Part shown: positions 1 through 6,442 of the stretch, in pieces
How positions within the stretch are numbered: position 1 is the stretch's first letter
Layout of the letters: each line of letters begins with the position of its first letter
Assembly: GCA_947177925.1 (NCBI GenBank)
Contig: CAMWWJ010000188.1
Location: forward strand, 1 to 6,635
DNA: 6,635 nt
Source of the DNA: an uncultured Lachnospiraceae bacterium
Lineage (GTDB): Bacteria > Bacillota > Clostridia > Lachnospirales > Lachnospiraceae
Direction: 5' to 3'
Notes under the pieces: generated by a model
Seen by the model: only the letters and a program-made list of their open reading frames with translations
What the model was told of the DNA's origin: nothing
Database searches by the model: none
Made by a program: the position numbers and the translations under genes

Positions 1-25
1 GTATAGTATTATATCATAAAATCAA

Positions 26-1405
26 ATGAAAAAGAGTGATGTTGGTATGGAAGATAAAAAAACATTATTGGATTTATCCTGGCCTATATTTTTAGAAAGT
101 GTGTTGTTTTCCTTAATGGGAAGTGCGGATGTGCTTATGTTATCTGGCTATTCGGATCATGCAGTAGGGGCAGTGGGCATTGTAAACCAGATTTTATTTT
201 CCTTTCTGGTGATTGCAAGGGTGATTACGGCAGGAAGCGGTATATTATGTGCGCAGTACATTGGTGCAAATAAAGAAAAGAAGGATATAAAATCGTTGAT
301 TTTTACGGGAATCTTTGTGAATGGGATTTTGGGAAGCTGTTTCAGTATTTTTCTTGTACTGGGTTATCCGCTGCTGTTTCAAATGATGGGAATCGATCCG
401 GTTATGTATGAATATGCAAGAGATTATATGATAATCATCGGAGGCTCTCTTTTTGTCCAGTTTGTCAGCATGACGGTTTCCTCTTTTTTAAGGTCTTATG
501 GGAAGACAAAGGAAACAATGCTTATTTCGGTTTTAGCCAACTTATGTAACATTGTGCTGAATTACATACTTATTTATGGTAAGCTTGGCTTTCCTTCTCT
601 TGGAGTATCCGGAGCCGCAATTGCAACCGCTTTCTGCAATCTGTCAGGCTGTGTGATGTTTATGATATTTTTGGGAAAAAAGATTGTGCCCGGCTTTTAT
701 AAAGGAACTGTATGGAAAGAAAATAAGGCAGTATTAAAAGTGATTCTGCAATATGGGATGCCGGCAGCAGGAGAACAATTTTCCTATACCATGGCAAAGC
801 TGTGCATTATGGCAATCATAACGAGAATCGGGGTGGCAGCGGTTACCACCTACTCTTATCTTAATACGATTGTGAGCTTTGTATACTTGTTCGCCCTGGC
901 AGTAGGACAGGGCAGCGGCATACTCATTGGATGGAAAATAGGCGGGAAGGAAAGGGAAAAGGCATATGAAATCGGTATATTTTCCACAAAGCTTTCCTTT
1001 TTTATAAGTATGCTTATTACTTTGGGGCTCTTTTTCCTCCGCCGGCAGATGATAGGAATTTTTACAAAGGATCAGGAAATTATTGCGCTGGGAGTCATGG
1101 TTCTTGGCAGTGAGTTTTTATTGGAAGCGGGAAGGAGCGTAAATCTGGTTCTGGTCAATGGACTGAGGGCAATGGGAGATGTGAACTTTCCTTTGTACAT
1201 CGGATTGTTTTCCATGTGGTTTTTTGCGGTAGGATTCAGCTTCCTTTTGGGAATTCCTTTTGGCCTTGGATTGTTAGGAGTCTGGATTGCTTTGGGGCTT
1301 GATGAAGTATTTCGGGCGGTGGGTATGGCTGCCAGGTGGCGGAGAAATTTTCAGTCGGTGGATGAATTGGATGTAAAACAGGTTAGTGGTATACAGAAAG
1401 TGTAA
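26..1405 (+). CDS. MATE family multidrug efflux transporter (antiporter)
   Basis: An integral membrane antiporter, 459 residues, the usual length for the MATE family, which exports cationic drugs or metabolites in exchange for Na+ or H+. It is hydrophobic throughout, consistent with about 12 membrane helices in two homologous halves (roughly residues 12-220 and 235-440). Family marks are visible: the conserved proline near the start of helix 1 (SWPIF, P20), an acidic residue in helix 1 (D35 in GSADVLM), the QYIGANKEK loop near residue 77, the GFPSLGVSGAAIAT stretch near residues 188-201, an acidic residue in helix 7 (E250 in GMPAAGEQ), and the GLRAMGD loop in the second half. The substrate cannot be inferred. 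An in-frame TAA at 17-19 rules out a longer protein. The ATG at 26 has no clear ribosome binding site; the ATG at 47 (MEDKKTLLDL), preceded by a weak AAAGAG, is an equally plausible start. No clear terminator follows the gene. Confidence 0.93.
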   Translation: MKKSDVGMEDKKTLLDLSWPIFLESVLFSLMGSADVLMLSGYSDHAVGAVGIVNQILFSFLVIARVITAGSGILCAQYIGANKEKKDIKSLIFTGIFVNGILGSCFSIFLVLGYPLLFQMMGIDPVMYEYARDYMIIIGGSLFVQFVSMTVSSFLRSYGKTKETMLISVLANLCNIVLNYILIYGKLGFPSLGVSGAAIATAFCNLSGCVMFMIFLGKKIVPGFYKGTVWKENKAVLKVILQYGMPAAGEQFSYTMAKLCIMAIITRIGVAAVTTYSYLNTIVSFVYLFALAVGQGSGILIGWKIGGKEREKAYEIGIFSTKLSFFISMLITLGLFFLRRQMIGIFTKDQEIIALGVMVLGSEFLLEAGRSVNLVLVNGLRAMGDVNFPLYIGLFSMWFFAVGFSFLLGIPFGLGLLGVWIALGLDEVFRAVGMAARWRRNFQSVDELDVKQVSGIQKV

Positions 1406-1441
1406 ACCAGACAGAAAGCAGAAGCAACAGATTGGTATGGC

Positions 1442-1479
1442 TGGGGAGTAAATACGGATCTATACGTAGATGGGGAGTA
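1442..1479. repeat. 9-bp direct repeat TGGGGAGTA flanking a small inverted repeat
   Basis: TGGGGAGTA occurs at 1442-1450 and again at 1471-1479, 29 bases apart start to start. Between them sits ATCTA-TACG-TAGAT (1458-1471), a 5-bp stem with a 4-base loop. The element lies in the gap between the MATE gene and the sigma factor gene, about 100 bases before the sigma start. It could be a regulator binding site for the sigma operon or a chance arrangement. No T-run directly follows the small stem, so it is not a terminator. Confidence 0.3.
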
Positions 1480-1486
1480 CTGGCTT

Positions 1487-1540
1487 TTTGTATTTAATCC
1501 TTTTTATAGATTTTATAATTTTTTTGTAGGCTTTATAATA
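1487..1540 (+). promoter_or_regulatory. Probable promoter region of the sigma/anti-sigma operon
   Basis: This is the only stretch upstream of the sigma gene with good -10 candidates: TATAAT at 1514-1519 and TATAAT at 1534-1539, in a T/A-rich context. The matching -35 hexamers are poor (TATTTA-like near 1491 and TTTTAT near 1511), so the exact promoter cannot be fixed. The second -10 would give a leader of roughly 30 bases ending in the AAAGGAGG ribosome binding site at 1562-1569. Confidence 0.35.
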
Positions 1541-1575
1541 ATACCTGCGTCTAATGATATGAAAGGAGGCAGAAG

Positions 1576-2085
1576 ATGAAAGAATCTTTGGTATCAAATC
1601 AAGGGCTGCCGGATATGCAGAGGCTTGTTTCAGAGTATGGCAATGAGCTTTTGCGTATGTGCTATCTATACTTACATGATTTGCACTTAGCAGAGGATGC
1701 GGTACAGGAAACATACATAAAGGCGTATAAAAATTGGGGCAGCTACAGAAGGGATTGTTCGGAAAAGACATGGATTACTGCCATTGCCATAAATGTATGT
1801 AAATCCTATTTAAGAAGCAGCCAGTATAAGCACTGGTTATATTCGGCTAACCAGAATTATGAGTCTTCCTATGAAGATAAGATAAAGGATGATACAGTTT
1901 TGAAAGAAATAGCAGAGCTAAAACCAAAATACAGGGAGGTCATTTTGCTATTTTATTATGAACAGTTGAAGGTGAAGGAAATAGCCAGTATCCTTCATAT
2001 AACAGAATCAGCCGTAACAGTACGCCTGACCAGGGCAAGAGAACAGTTGAAGATTTCTTTGAAAGGATGGTATTTTGATGAATAA
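1576..2085 (+). CDS. ECF-type (group 4) RNA polymerase sigma factor
   Basis: A 169-residue sigma-70 family protein of the extracytoplasmic function group, normal length for that group. It would direct RNA polymerase to a small regulon when released by its anti-sigma partner. Sigma region 2 spans about residues 20-82, with the core-binding stretch AEDAVQETYIKAYKN (39-53) and the -10 recognition helix around KTWITAIAINVCKSYLR (64-80). A variable linker covers about 83-107. Region 4 spans about 108-160, with the helix-turn-helix KVKEIASILHITESAVTVR (132-150) followed by LTRAREQLK. The ATG is preceded by AAAGGAGG (1562-1569) at 6 bases, a near-ideal ribosome binding site that fixes the start. The gene overlaps the downstream anti-sigma gene by 8 bases, implying translational coupling. 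Overall it resembles the SigV/SigW-like sigma factors of Bacillota; the exact subgroup is not determined. Confidence 0.95.
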   Translation: MKESLVSNQGLPDMQRLVSEYGNELLRMCYLYLHDLHLAEDAVQETYIKAYKNWGSYRRDCSEKTWITAIAINVCKSYLRSSQYKHWLYSANQNYESSYEDKIKDDTVLKEIAELKPKYREVILLFYYEQLKVKEIASILHITESAVTVRLTRAREQLKISLKGWYFDE

Positions 2086-3442
2086 TTTGAAAACATATAT
2101 TGATTATAAGCTTTCAGATATAGCAGTAAGCAGCAGGTTATCGGAAAAAATCCTGCAGCAGACAACAGAAAAGGGAATGAAGGAGAAAAAAGCAAGGAGT
2201 TTTGGTTTAAAAGGAGTTATTGCGGCAGCAGCACTCTGCCTGTTTCTGACCTGTTCGATAACTGCCCTGGCTGCTTCTGTGCCTTCAGTAAATGATTGGC
2301 TTTTTAAACTAAACCCTCAGTTTGCTCAATTTTTATATCCAATACAAAAATCTTCAGAAGATCAGGGAATCAAACTAGAGGTATTGTCTGCCGCAAATGA
2401 TGATCATAATGCAGTCGTTTATTTTAGCATACAGGACATGGAAGGAAAAGGGAGAGTAAATGAGAAACTGGATTTATGTGATTCGGAACATATAAAAGGT
2501 CCCATTGCATTTGGCACGGAATTAATTACTTATGATGAAAAGACAAACACGGCATATTACAAAATGCATGGTAGTGGGGGAAAAGACATGTCTAATCAAA
2601 TGGTTACTTTTTCCATAAGTTCTCTTATGAGCAATAAGGTTACCTATGACTGGTTTGATACAAAAATTGATCTGGCTTCCCTTTTGAACGGAGAAGCAGA
2701 GATAATTTCTCTTTCGGAGGTGGAATTTCAAGGAGGTTCTGACAGGATATTAAAGCCGGATGTCATGAATATTCCGCTGGGCGGAGATATAGATTTTGTT
2801 ACGATAAGCAATATAGGGTTTGTGGACGGAAAACTCCATATTCAAACCAAATGGACGAAGAGCTTTGACAATCACGGAGACCTGTGGCTTTTGGATGAAA
2901 AGGGCGTGATTGGCGATGGCAATGAAGTAGCAGAAAATGCCATATCCTATACGAACCTTTATTTTAAGACAAAAGAAGATATAGAAAGTCAGACAGACCA
3001 TGCTACAATGCATTGGGAATCCCAAAAACATATTGAATATGTCTATGATGTCGGCTCTATTGGGGAGTTGGAAGGATATAACCTGTGGGGATGGTTTGTA
3101 AAAGATGGCATATTCACAGACGGGAACTGGAAGGTTAATTTAAGAATGTCGGATGTTCAGAAGGATAGCCTGATAATCGGGGATTTAAAAGAAGTCGCAG
3201 AATGTGTCGAAATCACCCCCTTTGGTATTTATATAGAAGGATATGGAAGAAGCTATGATGAGGCAAATCTTACTATTTTATTAAAGGATGGAAGTGTTTT
3301 GGAGTATTCCCATTTTTCCAGTGATATTTCCAGAGATGGAAGCAGTTATAATCTCTATACTGCATTTGGAGAAGAATTTGATATAAAAGAAATAAGAAGT
3401 GTATCACTGGATCATGTGAATATTTACGAAGATGATCAATAG
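2078..3442 (+). CDS. DUF4179-type membrane anti-sigma factor
   Basis: A 454-residue single-pass membrane protein. Its short cytoplasmic N-terminus (about residues 1-43) would hold the ECF sigma factor encoded just before it. One membrane helix follows (about 45-67, KGVIAAAALCLFLTC onward), then a large extracytoplasmic part of nearly 390 residues. Residues about 68-120 (SVNDWLFKLNPQF, then DQGIKLEVLSA and AVVYFSIQDMEG) match my memory of the DUF4179 domain found in Bacillota anti-sigma proteins. The remainder is beta-rich in appearance and is probably the sensing part. No HxxxCxxC zinc anti-sigma motif is seen at the N-terminus. ATG at 2078 is the preferred start: GGATGG at 2065-2070 lies 7 bases upstream. 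A TTG at 2075 would add one residue and is less likely. The start overlaps the sigma stop (ATGAATAA). The anti-sigma role is inferred from domain and operon position; the signal sensed is unknown. Confidence 0.85.
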   Translation: MNNLKTYIDYKLSDIAVSSRLSEKILQQTTEKGMKEKKARSFGLKGVIAAAALCLFLTCSITALAASVPSVNDWLFKLNPQFAQFLYPIQKSSEDQGIKLEVLSAANDDHNAVVYFSIQDMEGKGRVNEKLDLCDSEHIKGPIAFGTELITYDEKTNTAYYKMHGSGGKDMSNQMVTFSISSLMSNKVTYDWFDTKIDLASLLNGEAEIISLSEVEFQGGSDRILKPDVMNIPLGGDIDFVTISNIGFVDGKLHIQTKWTKSFDNHGDLWLLDEKGVIGDGNEVAENAISYTNLYFKTKEDIESQTDHATMHWESQKHIEYVYDVGSIGELEGYNLWGWFVKDGIFTDGNWKVNLRMSDVQKDSLIIGDLKEVAECVEITPFGIYIEGYGRSYDEANLTILLKDGSVLEYSHFSSDISRDGSSYNLYTAFGEEFDIKEIRSVSLDHVNIYEDDQ

Positions 3443-3485
3443 TATGGAAAAAACTTTCATCAGTAAAATAACGGAAAAAGACAAA

Positions 3486-3533
3486 AGCAGAAGCTAATAA
3501 ACCATAAATGGTCTGTTAGTTTCTGCTTTTTTT
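3486..3533 (+). terminator. Strong intrinsic terminator of the sigma/anti-sigma operon (probably bidirectional)
   Basis: The arm at 3486-3503 (AGCAGAAGCTAATAAACC) pairs with 3510-3527 (GGTCTGTTAGTTTCTGCT) over 18 positions with two G-U pairs and one A-C mismatch. The loop is 6 bases, and seven T follow at 3527-3533. On the opposite strand the hairpin is followed by TTTTGTCTTTTT, so it could also stop transcription coming from the XRE gene. It lies 43 bases after the anti-sigma stop codon. Confidence 0.9.
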
Positions 3534-3534
3534 G

Positions 3535-3562
3535 TTTCACGAAAAGGCAGCCTTCACGAAAA
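3535..3562. repeat. Two tandem copies of TTCACGAAAA after the terminator
   Basis: TTCACGAAAA occurs at 3536-3545 and 3553-3562, 17 bases apart. A third copy lies at 6402-6411, again just beyond a terminator. The extended form TTTCACGAAAAGG at 3535-3547 matches 6401-6413 at 12 of 13 positions. The function is unknown. Confidence 0.5.
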
Positions 3563-3590
3563 ACAGACATTCGGCCTGCTATCAGCCGAA
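3558..3590 (-). terminator. Possible terminator hairpin of the XRE regulator gene
   Basis: TTCGG at 3570-3574 and CTG at 3576-3578 pair with CAG at 3583-3585 and CCGAA at 3586-3590. This gives 8 base pairs with one bulged C and a 4-base loop. Read on the minus strand, the hairpin is followed by TGTCTG and then TTTTT, so the T-run starts several bases late. It is therefore a weak terminator candidate, backed up by the larger hairpin at 3486-3527. It lies about 40 bases beyond the XRE stop codon. Confidence 0.4.
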
Positions 3591-3631
3591 AATGAATATA
3601 AATAGATATGATAAATAGAAAGAATAAGCTC

Positions 3632-3985
3632 TTATATCAGGTTATCGGTTAATGCTCTGTTAGCCAGTTTTGCCGTCATATCCAAAACCAATTCCCTGTC
3701 AAAATGATTTAACTTGCTGTAATAATAAAAAAGCTGGGAAAAAGCAGAGGTCTCCCTCTGGATGGAAACTTTTACGTCTACAGGCAGCTTTTCATTTGTC
3801 ATGCACAAAAAATAATCGGTAGATACACCAAAATATTGAGATAATACCACAATCTGGCTTCCGTTTACGTTTGCGCATTCGGTTTCCATTTTGCACAAAG
3901 AGGATTGGGAAATATTGGTACTAAGGCTAAGCTGAGTTTGTGTTAAGTTTTTTTCCATTCGTAATTCTTTTAGTCTTGTTTTCAT
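3632..3985 (-). CDS. XRE family (Cro/CI-type) helix-turn-helix transcriptional regulator
   Basis: A 117-residue DNA-binding protein. Residues 5-62 form an HTH_3/XRE domain: helix 1 RLKELRMEKN, the turn-defining LTQTQLSLSTNIS (about 14-26), and the recognition helix SQSSLCKMETE (27-37), ending in the conserved VLSQYFGVSTDYFL (47-60). Residues 65-117 form a short helical tail (AFSQLFYYYSKLNHFDRELVLDMTAKLANRAL) of the kind that often mediates dimer formation. The size and layout are SinR-like or phage-repressor-like. The minus-strand ribosome binding site GGAGAGG (complement of 3995-4001) lies 9 bases before the ATG and supports the start. The gene is divergent from the two-component operon, and its upstream region carries repeated GAATATT elements, which suggests autoregulation and possibly control of that operon. 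The target genes are an inference only. Confidence 0.9.
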   Translation of the reverse strand: MKTRLKELRMEKNLTQTQLSLSTNISQSSLCKMETECANVNGSQIVVLSQYFGVSTDYFLCMTNEKLPVDVKVSIQRETSAFSQLFYYYSKLNHFDRELVLDMTAKLANRALTDNLI

Positions 3986-4007
3986 TTGTATATTCCTCTC
4001 CTATATA

Positions 4008-4120
4008 TTAGTTTAGTTGAGCAAAAAAAATATTCCGTTTAGAATATTTTGAAGACATTATTGGAATATTTTCCAAAAAAGAAAATGGATTTTAGAATAT
4101 ATAAAATTAAACTAAATTAA
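4008..4120. promoter_or_regulatory. Candidate operator region: clustered GAATATT elements between divergent genes
   Basis: The divergent intergenic region contains AATATTC-N6-GAATATT (AATATTC 4029-4035, GAATATT 4042-4048), then TTGGAA-TATT-TTCCAA (4061-4076, a perfect 6-bp inverted repeat), then TTTTAGAATATATAAAA around 4090-4106. The cluster is flanked by an 11-base inverted pair: TTAGTTTAGTT at 4008-4018 and AACTAAATTAA at 4110-4120 (10 of 11 complementary). Small XRE regulators bind short inverted repeats next to their own genes, so this is a reasonable operator candidate. No promoter for the XRE gene could be assigned with confidence. Confidence 0.5.
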
Positions 4121-4171
4121 ATAAAAGGCAAAAAAGAAAAGCTAAATTAATTTTGCATGTTTTAGAAGTAA

Positions 4172-4201
4172 TTGGAAATTTCTGGATGAAAAAGCTAATA
4201 T
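4172..4201 (+). promoter_or_regulatory. Candidate sigma-A type promoter for the LytTR/GHKL operon
   Basis: TTGGAA (4172-4177) and TAATAT (4196-4201) are separated by 18 bases and lie about 35 bases before the start codon. Four of six positions match the -35 consensus TTGACA, and the -10 is a reasonable TATAAT variant. The ribosome binding site AAGAGG follows at 4221-4226. In so AT-rich a region a chance match is possible. Confidence 0.4.
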
Positions 4202-4234
4202 TTTGTTGTATGATGAAAAGAAGAGGAATATAAC

Positions 4235-4987
4235 ATGGAAAGAGAATATGAAACACTTTTCCCAAATAAAGGTGATAAGCTTCAAATAGCAATCTGCGAT
4301 GATAAGGAGATTATTGTCAGAGAATTGTATAAACAGCTGCATCATCTGATGAGGAAAAGCGGTATAGAATTTAAAATACTTCCGTTCATCAGCCCTGTCA
4401 GGCTTTTGGAATGTCAGGAGAGCATACATATTTTATTTCTGGATATTGATATGCCCCAGATGAACGGATTGCTCACAGCAAAAAAGGCTTCGGAAAAATG
4501 GAATGATATAAAGATTATTTTTTTGACGGCTCATATTGAATATGTGCAAAGCGCCTTTAAAGTAAAGACCTTTCGTTATTTATTAAAGCCCTTTAAAAAA
4601 GAAGATATAAGAGAAGCTCTTTATGAGGCAATGGACGTGCTTTTGGAAAGGAATTTTAAGCTAATTAAGGTTCAGGACAGGGTCATCCAGATCAACATTC
4701 CAGAAATATATTATATAGAGGCATTAGGTGACCAGTCGGCTGTTTTCAGGGAAAATGACTATATTATAAGCAATGTGACCTTAAAGGAATGGTGTGCGGA
4801 AAATTATCCCGACTTATATCGGTGTAATAAAAACTATATTGTGAATTTTTTACATGTGGATAAAATCAAAGACAAGGTTTTTTTAACAAATGGAAAGGAG
4901 CTTCCTGTTGCCGTCCGGAAAAGGCGTCAGATTAAGGAGGCTTACTATTCTTATAAAAAAGAAAGGGCTAGAATTATATGGGAGTAG
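4235..4987 (+). CDS. LytTR family two-component response regulator (AgrA/LytR type)
   Basis: A 250-residue cytoplasmic response regulator, typical in size. The receiver domain spans about residues 16-135. The acidic pair D22-D23 (AICDDKE) binds Mg2+, D70 in LFLDIDMPQMNG is the phospho-acceptor, T98 (IIFLTAH) is the switch threonine, and K118 (RYLLKPF) is the conserved lysine. The LytTR DNA-binding domain spans about 143-238, with the conserved core YRCNKNYIVNFLHVDKI (195-211). LytTR proteins bind short direct repeats upstream of their targets. The ATG at 4235 has AAGAGG at 4221-4226, 8 bases away, so it is accepted although it leaves a 15-residue N-terminal extension before the receiver. The gene overlaps the kinase gene by 10 bases; the two proteins form a cognate pair by position. 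Related pairs control bacteriocins, virulence or quorum responses, but the target here is unknown. Confidence 0.95.
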   Translation: MEREYETLFPNKGDKLQIAICDDKEIIVRELYKQLHHLMRKSGIEFKILPFISPVRLLECQESIHILFLDIDMPQMNGLLTAKKASEKWNDIKIIFLTAHIEYVQSAFKVKTFRYLLKPFKKEDIREALYEAMDVLLERNFKLIKVQDRVIQINIPEIYYIEALGDQSAVFRENDYIISNVTLKEWCAENYPDLYRCNKNYIVNFLHVDKIKDKVFLTNGKELPVAVRKRRQIKEAYYSYKKERARIIWE

Positions 4988-6285
4988 GAATGGATATTTT
5001 TTATTGGGTTAGCAATTACTTATTGGAATTTTTAAAATTGAATATTTTTGTGTTTGGTATCTTTAATTGCCCGGGAAAGGAAAAGAAAATACAATGGATT
5101 TCTTCTGTGGTTGCAATTATTTTCATTAGCGCATATACAATTATATGGAAAGATAATGAGGATATTGTTTGGCTTATTACCTTCTTTTTGATTGCTAATG
5201 TTTTTTTTGCATTAAAAAGAAAAAAGGATATTTTTTTGGTGATTTTGGCATTTATTATGGTGACAGCTATAGAAAGCGTTTTAAACGGAGTGCTTCAAAT
5301 GCTATGTGCACCGGAACTGTTGAGGGAAATAAGCGAGGATACAATAGGCTTTTTATTAAATACATTTTCTGGATTATGTCTTTTGATTTTAGAGGGAATA
5401 TTACATAAAAAGAAAAAAATATTTTATTTTTCTGCTAAAAATGTAACCTTGGTATTTATGGGACTGTTGGGCATGATGTTTTATTTATATCCCATTCAAT
5501 ATAGCTATGGAGTGCTGGAAACAGATCAGGAAATGCTAAAAAAATCTTTGTTTGGTGTTTTTTTGAGTAGCATTCTTTTCTTTGTCATTTGTTTTGTGAA
5601 TTTAAAATCCATTAATGAAAGGGAATCATATAAAAAAGAGGCAAAGTCCTATGAGGAATATGTGACGAAGCAGGAATTATATTATAAGGAACTGCTACAA
5701 AAGGATAATGAGACGAAACAGTTTCGGCATGATATGCTTAACCACCTTGCCTGTCTGATTGGATATTTAGAGGATGGAGAAAATGAAAGGGCGATGGAAT
5801 ATGTGCAGGAAATGACAGGCACTGCAAGGAATTTTACGAAAAGGATTCTCACGGGAAATGATACGATTGATATTGTAGCTGCTGATGTATTTCGGCAGGA
5901 AGAGGAAGTGAGGCTGGACTGGCAAGGAAGGTTTCCGCAGGAATCAGTTATTTCGGATATGGATTTATGCATCTTATTTTCAAATTTGTTAAAAAATGCC
6001 TTGGAAGCTACAAGACTTTACAAAGGAGATTTAAAAGAAGTTACGGTTTTGGTAAAAGGATTACCCCCTACTTACTTTATTTATGTGAAAAATCCCTGTA
6101 ATCAGCAACTGAAAAGAGATGGAAATAAATTTCTTACTATAAAAAAGGATAAAGAAAATCATGGATTTGGCATGTTGAACATTGAGCAGGTAATAAAAAA
6201 ATATGGAGGCACTATTGCATATGATTATAAGGCACCATTTTTTACGGTATCCATTTGTTTGGAGAATTTAGTAAAAAAGAAGTAA
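4978..6285 (+). CDS. GHKL-domain membrane sensor histidine kinase (AgrC-like)
   Basis: A 435-residue sensor kinase and partner of the preceding response regulator. The N-terminal half (about residues 8-210) carries six or seven hydrophobic segments (near 10-30, 40-56, 63-79, 84-105, 122-140, 155-173 and 190-209), as in AgrC-type peptide receptors. A coiled-coil-like linker (212-246, rich in E and K) leads to the phospho-acceptor motif FRHDMLNHL with H251. The GHKL ATPase follows: the N-box LFSNLLKNALEA (333-344, N336 and N340) and the G-box HGFGMLNI (395-402). The D-box-like region is not clear. The start is ambiguous: ATG 4978 overlaps the regulator stop and has a weak upstream AAAGGG, while ATG 4990 (MDIFYW) has GGGAG 5 bases before it. 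A peptide ligand is inferred from family resemblance only; no AgrB/AgrD genes are present in the window. Confidence 0.93.
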   Translation: MGVGMDIFYWVSNYLLEFLKLNIFVFGIFNCPGKEKKIQWISSVVAIIFISAYTIIWKDNEDIVWLITFFLIANVFFALKRKKDIFLVILAFIMVTAIESVLNGVLQMLCAPELLREISEDTIGFLLNTFSGLCLLILEGILHKKKKIFYFSAKNVTLVFMGLLGMMFYLYPIQYSYGVLETDQEMLKKSLFGVFLSSILFFVICFVNLKSINERESYKKEAKSYEEYVTKQELYYKELLQKDNETKQFRHDMLNHLACLIGYLEDGENERAMEYVQEMTGTARNFTKRILTGNDTIDIVAADVFRQEEEVRLDWQGRFPQESVISDMDLCILFSNLLKNALEATRLYKGDLKEVTVLVKGLPPTYFIYVKNPCNQQLKRDGNKFLTIKKDKENHGFGMLNIEQVIKKYGGTIAYDYKAPFFTVSICLENLVKKK

Positions 6286-6296
6286 TGAAAAATTTT

Positions 6297-6330
6297 ATCG
6301 ACAATTATCGACAAAACTCGACGTTAATCG
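6297..6330. repeat. Four-unit repeat with exact 10-bp period (TCGAC-N5)
   Basis: TCG begins at 6298, 6308, 6318 and 6328, and the first three units extend to TCGAC. The first two share ATCGACA. One unit per helical turn suggests a protein binding array on one DNA face. On the minus strand the first two read TGTCGAT-AAT-TGTCGAT, one base off the TGTCGAA Spo0A box and in the tandem 3-bp spacing known for Spo0A sites. The array lies between the kinase stop and its terminator. Confidence 0.4.
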
Positions 6331-6341
6331 GGGATTTATAG

Positions 6342-6384
6342 AAAAAGAACCTATAGCTATTTAGATTAGCCGTAGGTTCTTTTT
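6342..6384 (+). terminator. Intrinsic terminator of the LytTR/GHKL operon
   Basis: AAAAAGAACCTATAGCT (6342-6358) pairs with AGCCGTAGGTTCTTTTT (6368-6384) over 17 positions with one G-U pair and one mismatch; the flanking A6359-T6367 extends it by one. The loop is 7 bases. The T-run is TTTTT at 6380-6384. It lies 57 bases after the kinase stop codon and ends the operon. Confidence 0.88.
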
Positions 6385-6442
6385 GTGAATGTATTTCCAC
6401 CTTCACGAAAAGGAAAAATTATTTCGCGAAGGAGGAAATTTT

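Noticed and set aside
1526..1551. Possible ECF-type autoregulated promoter using CGTC at 1548-1551
   Set aside because: CGTC matches ECF -10 elements, but no AAC-containing -35 element lies about 16 bases upstream (the sequence there is GTAGGC), so autoregulation cannot be claimed from sequence.
1460..1771. Minus-strand ORF of 103 codons overlapping the sigma factor start
   Set aside because: It lies opposite the ribosome binding site and first third of a clear ECF sigma gene, shows no recognisable domain, and its sequence is rich in cysteine, proline and lysine runs typical of a shadow frame.
4107..4429. Two minus-strand ORFs (61 and 95 codons) over the response regulator start
   Set aside because: Both lie opposite the regulator start and its promoter region, have no convincing ribosome binding site, and translate to phenylalanine-rich sequence expected from the complement of A-rich DNA.
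5682..5972. Minus-strand ORF of 96 codons inside the histidine kinase gene
   Set aside because: It lies fully opposite the H-box region of the kinase; its serine- and cysteine-rich low-complexity sequence is a reverse-frame artefact.
6285..6341. 18-codon ORF MKNFIDNYRQNSTLIGDL overlapping the kinase stop as TAATG and ending at the terminator stem
   Set aside because: The coupling geometry is attractive, but there is no proper Shine-Dalgarno, the 10-bp TCGAC repeat accounts for the sequence pattern without coding constraint, and nothing about the peptide is recognisable.
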